A stretch of 64,000 nt of DNA from contig OY992834.1 of the NCBI GenBank assembly GCA_963921425.1, positions 13,890,164 through 13,954,163 on the forward strand. Reading direction: 5' to 3'. Below, piece by piece: positions 58,074-64,000 of the stretch (position 1 is its first letter; the number at the start of each line of letters is the position of its first letter). The stretch comes from Dryas octopetala (taxonomy: Eukaryota > Streptophyta > Magnoliopsida > Rosales > Rosaceae). The notes beneath the pieces were generated by a model, which ran no database searches, had not been told where the DNA came from, and saw nothing but the letters and a program-made list of their open reading frames with translations. The position numbers and the translations under genes were made by a program.

Positions 58074-59042
58074 TGGAGTCTTGGAGAGTTCAGTGAGCAC
58101 TCGGGGGAAACTGGGAAAGAAAGGACAGACCGAAAGAGAAGGAAGGAAAGGAAAGGGAAGAAAAAAAAAAAGAAGGAACGAAAAAAAGAAGAAAAAAAGA
58201 AAAGAAAAGAAAAAAAGAAAAAAAGAAAAAGAAGAAAAGAAAAAGAAGAAAAAAAAAAGAAAAAAAAAAAGAAGAAAAGAAAAAGAAGAAGAAAAAAGAA
58301 AAGAAAAAAGAAAAAAAAAAGTAAAAAAAAGAAAAAAATTAAAAGGTTGAGGGTTGATTGGAGTTTGTAGATTTGGGCAATTGTAAAGAAAAAAAAAAGA
58401 TTTGGGCTTTCGTTTGGCCGTTTTAGAATTTCATTTAGTTGTTTTTAAACCCTAAATTAGTAAACTCTAATATATTTCTATATAAAAAATAATTTAAAAT
58501 ACTCTCTAAATCCTAATATCATATACCATATCCTAGTTTGAGGTTTTTGGGCAATTGAAAAAAAAAATGATTTGGGGTTTCGTTTAATTGTTTTTAAATC
58601 CTAAACCAATAAACTCTAATACATTTTTATATAAAAAATAATTAAAAATATCCTAAATGGCCTAAACTCTAATATCTTATACGATATTTTAAACAATATA
58701 GAGTATATATTATAAAGTATATAGAGTTTAGTGTATATATTATAGAGTATAAATAATATATTAATTTTATTTATTCATTATACTAATTTTATTTCACAGT
58801 ATTTACCTTTAGCGCGCATTATATTCATCTTATATCACATGAAACTTACTATATAATTTGGTTTTTTCAATATTTTTTATCAATGTAGTAGATAATATGT
58901 TAAATAAACATATAGTAAAGTTTCATTCAAAATTTCCGTATTTTGATAGTAATTTCCATCGTTTCCGTCTAATTTCTGTCGAAATTTAAAAATCTTCAAA
59001 ATTTTCATCAAAATTTTCTCGAAATTCGAAATTTTATTCCTT
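57573..59042 (+). mobile_element. Non-autonomous TIR element, family copy 2
   Basis: Begins CAAGGTGTTAAATTTC and ends ATTTTATTCCTT. The flanks 57564-57572 and 59043-59051 are both ACGTACAAA (9 bp). It contains TTTCGGCGAAATTTCGCCGA near the left end, a GGGGGCAGCAGGG-type repeat block (57800-58020), a (GA)n run (58023-58071), a purine tract to about 58400, then the AT-rich half shared with copies 1 and 3, part of which is duplicated in tandem (about 58372-58475 and 58545-58650). Confidence 0.85.
58023..58400 (+). repeat. GA microsatellite followed by a long purine tract
   Basis: About 48 bases of GA repeats, a mixed stretch, then about 200 bases made almost wholly of A and G (AAAGAAAAAG-type). 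Lysine-rich frames here have no coding support. Confidence 0.92.
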
Positions 59043-59051
59043 ACGTACAAA

Positions 59052-59366
59052 GGACATTGAAATTTGAAAAGTCACTAATGTTCTTTTTGGCCGGCAAAAA
59101 GGCAGTAATGTGAATTTAGCAGAATGGACTGTGTGTCCTTCTAAATTAGGAATGAACCCATCCAAAAGTAAAGGATTAAAATTCTTGTTAAAAAAAAAAG
59201 GTTCAAATCTCCCTCTGTTGTTTGCCTAAACACCCCAACAAAAACCCCAAATCTAACGCACCATTCACTGACAATTTAAACACCATCAACACTCAAACAG
59301 CCCTATTGTGATGATCTTGGATCTCAGTTGAAGTCGAAGTGTTGTTGTTCGTGTTTGAGTTTAGAA
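59052..59366 (+). promoter_or_regulatory. Upstream region and probable 5' UTR of AUG7
   Basis: About 315 bp between TIR-element copy 2 and the AUG7 start codon. A CAACACTCAAACAGCCC stretch near 59287 fits a leader. No clear TATA box. Confidence 0.5.
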
Positions 59367-62300
59367 ATGGCAGCAAGACAAATGGAAGAGATACAAAGGA
59401 AGCTGGCGATGCTGAACTATCCGCGAGCCAATGCGCCTGCTCAGTCTCTGCTCTTCGCAGGCATGGAACGCTATGCGCTTCTCGAGTGGCTTTTCTTCCG
59501 GTACCCAACGACATGTCGTTTGCTTCTTCTTCTTGACCTTGCTGACTGATTCTCTTCCTCTTCCTCTTCCCCTGTTTGATTGATTGCCCTGATCCTGGTA
59601 TATATACTTGCAGCTTGTTGGGGGACAAGTCGCCCTTTTCCCAACAGAGTCTTCAAGGGGACGCCATGGATCGTGACGAAGAGACTGCGCACATTCAGTG
59701 TAATGAAGGCTTCTCCTTGTAGAATTCTCAATTGGGTCATGCTATACTTGTTCCAAATGTGATGAAAATTATTGCCTTAGGCACACTACTCACACCACTT
59801 GATTTGATTATTGAATTTCATCAAATAATGGATCCAAATTATGCTTCCCCTTGTAGAATTCTGAATTGGGTCATGCTAAAGTTGTTCCAAATGTGATGAA
59901 AATTATTGTCTTGCGCACACAACTGTGTGTTTTTTAAATCTTTTTATTGTTTTATTGTTTCATTGTTTTTTACACTACTGGATTTGATTATTGAATTCCA
60001 TCAAATGGTGGATCCAAATTATACTTCTCTATTCTAATATTAATTTTGAATGAAGGTATGGGGTTAAGACTTTTGCTAAACTAGTCTTGCAAACTTGTGA
60101 AATCTTTTTGATGATGATTAAGATTGGGCTGATTGGCAAACTGTTGTGTAGACTTTTGTTAGTATATAAGTTCTGCTGTCTACACCAGATTGAGTTAAGA
60201 TTGGGCTGATTGGCAAACTGTTGGTATCAGCACTTTATATAAAGTTCTACTTGTCCACACCAAACATATATTGCTAATGTGCTGATCTCTCAAATTAAGC
60301 TAAAGGAAATGAAAATTAAGAAGCAAAATTAAAAATCTAGAATAAGCCCGTTTAGTGAACGAGGACAACAATTATCATTTCTGTATCCTAATATTGAAAA
60401 GAAAGATGAATGCTACAGCTATCATTGCGCAATTAGCTCAGTGTCACTTGAAGAAAGCAAACACAGTTATGATTTTGCTTGTGCATGGGATAACTTTATA
60501 AAAAATGCTCTACTTGATGGATTTTTTGTGATAATTTTGTGGAGCATCCTTCCATTGCTGCTTCCTTTTTGTTAAACTTCTTACCCCTTTCTATATTTAG
60601 CTGGTATATCAATGCTTACTGTTTAGTTTTCCAAATATTTATTAGTATGTGAAATTGTATATGATGCACTCTAACAAAGGATGACCTTCTTTTTTGCAGA
60701 TTTGGCAGAGATTGCAAAGTTTTTGGGTATTACAACTACTATAGACACAGAAGTCATCCAAGTTAGTTGTGGATTCATGTTGATTTAGGACTATTTATTC
60801 TGGCTGATAGATGAGTTGTGGGTGAAATTTATTTTTCTTTAGTTTGGCTATACAATTTAGCTGCACTTTACTTTGAGCATATTGCCTTTTATTTTGTTTC
60901 ACATTCAAAAGTCATTATTTTTTTTGGTTTTACCTTTACCCTTGTTAGAATATGTTGGGAAAACAATGCTTCATAATTATAATGGTATTATGGATTAGTC
61001 CCCCAAATACACTAGGGTAGTCAAATATAAATCTCCCTTTGATAAACCTCCGTGGAAACAGTCAATTCGAAACAATTTTATCCTGGCAGATAATGACAAA
61101 CTTATTATGCAACATAAGGTAGTCTATACAGCTTAATCAAGATGATTTAAAGATTTGTTTGCAAGCTGCATTTTGTGCATCTAGTTGGCACTCTAGACAA
61201 AATAAACATAATTTTTTTATTTGAGCATCATGTACTCTGCATTATACTTGACATGAAATCTTGCAACTTTAATCCGCGAGTTTCCTCGACTTTTTCTGAA
61301 TGCAATGCCTTTTTGTTGCAGGGACGAGGAAGCTATGAAGATCGCACTGAAATGCTTCATCTCATTGTAGATCTTGTGGAGGCAAGCATTTATGCTGATA
61401 ATCAAGAATGGAGGTTGTTATGATACTGAGTATTACATTTGGCCTGATGAGTTGTTCTTGTTTGATAATTGAAATGATTATGTTTCTATATTTTTAAATA
61501 TCATTCTGCTATCAAATTCTGCACCTGATTTGATATCTGATTTCTAATAATCATTGTTGCCTGAAATCTGGTATGAACTGTGATTTCTGCAGTGTTGATG
61601 AGCAGGTAACTAAGGATATACAACTAATTGATTCTATTGCTGAGAAACAAGCTCAAATATTCTCTGAAGAGTGCAAATTGTTCCCTGCTGATGTCCAGAT
61701 TCAGTCCATATATCCATTGTAAGAATATCTATTTCCCAATTGTGTTTCAACTCCTCCCCTGAAATAAAAAGAATATTTGTGTCATTGAATTATATATATT
61801 AACCAGAAAACCTTAAAATCTGTTTTATCTATCTTAGATAAACTGAATATGCCTTAGATTCTCTCAGTTTGATGAATCCTAGTGGTTAACTAATATTACT
61901 CTTGTTCATGTAACTCAAAATATCATTGACCACAATAACTGTAAGAAATTTTGCTTTGAAATTATTTGGAGGTATTGACTATACAAAATTATGCCAACCA
62001 TATATTCTGGCTAGTTAGGGTGGTTTATGCTTCTAAACTGTTAAGATGGCACATATGTTATGATATGGTTTTAAATCGCCATTATGAGATCAATTAGTGA
62101 ATAATTCCATGATGGCTTACATTGGTCATGACATTTGGGGATTTGAAACTTGGACTATTCTGACATGAGTTGCCAACACACAAGGCTGGATGGTAACTGC
62201 TGCAGTTTATGTTTATTCTGAAAGGAAGGGCTACTGCCGCTATTAAGCATAGATTGATACTGTAAGTATTGGAGCAGCAAGAATCATTGTCTACTATTAT

Positions 62301-64000
62301 AGGTTTTTAGCAGTTGGTTTCCACTCCATTAAATCATTTTTTCTTTTTCGATAAGAATTAGAAGAATCTTATTAGTATAATATAAGTACAAGTCAACAGC
62401 AGTAGAAGAGCAGTCCACCATAGGTACATTCATAACCTTTAAAATCCAACAACACAGTCAACACCAAAACTAGCTAACATTGCAAAAGAACAAAAATAAC
62501 AGTCTTAAAAAACAACAGCCTTCCAATATGCTTGAATGCAGAAAAGGGTATTTCCATAATGCAGAAGAAAACTGAAGTACTCCAATTTATTACTAAAACT
62601 TCAAAAAAATTTATTTCATCAGATATAGTATTCTGTTCGTTTAATCAAAGTTTATTTGCAGGCCTGATGTTTCTGAGCTGGAGAAAAAGCTTTCAGAACA
62701 ATCAAAGATACTCCTAAATCTTCAACAGAAGGTTGATGATTTGGCATCAAAGGTTTGTTTCTGTTCCTTAACTTAGATCTGCTTGCCTGTGACCATAACT
62801 GTTTATTTTTCTTGTCCTTTGTATCCTGGAACTATTCAGATATTTGATCTGCTTCACCTTGTTTTATATAATTGTGCCAATTGTTCGTTCTAGAGTTCTC
62901 TAACTAAATTGTTCAATTCAAAACAGAAAATAGATTCATCTCATTTCAATATAATGCCTTACGCCTCTTCTTTTCTCCTGTAAACATTAACCACTCTACT
63001 GTCATTACCCTCTATCATAATCTTCACAAAAGGACTTGATTTCATTAACTCCCTCCAACACCTAAAAACACCACCTCCTTATCTTTCCATTTCTTTTGAC
63101 CTTCACTTGTCTGTGCTGCATTGCAGAGAAGAGATGCGTAGTAATGTCCTCTCAAGTGTCAAAGGATACCCAAAGATTCATTTATATATTTATATTTTAG
63201 TATATTTGTTTGACATTACTTTTACTGCCACTTATATTCATTTTGAATTTTCTTTTCTGATTTTATTATCTTTTCCAATACCTCCAAGTCCATTCTATCT
63301 CTGGCAGAATGCTCCCACAAATTTAAGTTGTCACTGTAAATCTTATGTATTTATAAACTTTTTTTTTCTTAGTTGGGCAGTAAATTCCTTCTCACTGTGA
63401 TTTTTAATTCCCCCTGTTGCATATAGCATGCTTACAACCCAGATGAGGAGTATGCGGAGGTGGAAACCAGATTGCGTGCACATTTGGAATCTTTTCTAGA
63501 AACTGCAAGATCTTTCAATATGATTTACACTAAGGTCTGGTCCGCTCTGTCCTTTCATATAATCTGCCCTTTGACAATCTGCTGTCCTTTCCCTTTTTCC
63601 TTTTCTGTTTAAAGTACCAAATTGAAGGATTTTGGCATACTAGTTACTGAGAATTGTATATTTGCTTCCACCATGATGAACTTTATGCTTTTTGATGAAT
63701 TCCATATTCACATAACTGATTTGGTTGGCACAGGAGAGTTTATTACACTTCTGTTCCAGCTCCTGGCTAATTGAAAAGTTCACTTTTTAACTACTCAAGT
63801 TAGAATGTTGACATTAAATTTGATGTGCATGAATCCACAGTACCTTTTTGTTATTTAATTTTGTGTGTGCATGTGTATGATGTATATATGCTATCTGCAA
63901 CCTTGAAAAGTCATTCTATTTGCAGGAAATACGTCCCTGGACACACATGATGGAGGTACCCCAGCTCCATGGGTTTGGGCCAGCTGCCAATCGTTTGTTG
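59367..64000 (+). CDS. AUG7: AUGMIN subunit 7, 5' part (8 exons)
   Basis: Exons 59367-59500, 59614-59699, 60700-60761, 61322-61413, 61593-61718, 62662-62752, 63427-63534 and 63926 to the window end, all GT-AG, give 258 residues with an unbroken frame. The protein begins [20 protein letters not shown], then [52 protein letters not shown], and reaches [20 protein letters not shown] at the right edge; the C-terminal part is missing. AUG7 is one of the eight plant augmin subunits. Augmin recruits gamma-tubulin to existing microtubules to nucleate branches in the spindle, phragmoplast and cortical array. A coiled-coil-like stretch lies at about residues 180-210 ([20 protein letters not shown]). 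No defect is seen. Confidence 0.97.

Noticed and set aside
58081..58370. Lysine-rich reading frames of 89-148 residues
   Set aside because: They lie in a purine tract inside TIR-family copy 2 and follow from A/G composition; no conserved content.

Overview
The window is nuclear DNA from a flowering plant. Evidence: genes split by short GT-AG introns, a plastid phosphate translocator, the augmin subunit AUG7, a plant B3 protein, and dense LTR retrotransposons and MITEs. Protein similarity recalled from memory points to a eudicot of the rosid group, perhaps Rosaceae; this is inference. No rRNA, no credible tRNA gene, no CRISPR array and nothing organellar or bacterial was seen.

Layout. (1) 255-8710, minus: first 15 exons of a large conserved plant protein of unknown function with a discoidin-like N-terminus; the gene runs off the left edge. 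(2) 8.7-14.5 kb: intergenic, with fold-back and Mutator-type MITEs and copy 1 of a non-autonomous TIR family (11000-12144). (3) 14529-19226, minus: young Ty1/copia element with nearly identical 174/175-bp LTRs and no recognisable gag. (4) 19895-24056, plus: nodulin-like/MFS transporter gene (NFD4 type), three exons. (5) 25648-26357, minus: small B3-domain gene. (6) 27390-33174: Mutator-like element with 183-bp TIRs, 9-bp target duplication, a decayed transposase and a GRF-like membrane ORF. (7) 34.3-38.8 kb: remains of a Harbinger-type ORF, a TIR element carrying a cysteine-repeat ORF, a fold-back element and a broken tropinone-reductase-like exon. (8) 39346-46626, minus: second copia element, identical-looking LTRs but decayed gag-pol, with a very GC-rich repeated leader. 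(9) 49969-51258, minus: intronless plastid xylulose-5-phosphate/phosphate translocator (XPT). (10) 52.4-59.05 kb: a nest of MITEs with two more copies of the TIR family, one splitting a plant-mobile-domain-like pseudogene. (11) 59367 to the right edge, plus: AUG7, eight exons visible.

Host genes: five (unknown large protein, MFS transporter, B3 factor, XPT, AUG7). They do not form a pathway. XPT and AUG7 are also neighbours in Arabidopsis (At5g17630 and At5g17620, from memory), so that pair is probably conserved synteny with transposons in the gap. Everything else is mobile DNA; nearly all elements have recognisable target-site duplications, mostly 9 bp, pointing to repeated Mutator-type activity.

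The least familiar items are the three-copy TIR family with long purine-only tracts, the small protein with three C-x-C-x8-C-x2-C modules inside a TIR element, and the GC-rich repeated leaders of both copia elements. All boundaries were read by eye; no alignment or search was run.
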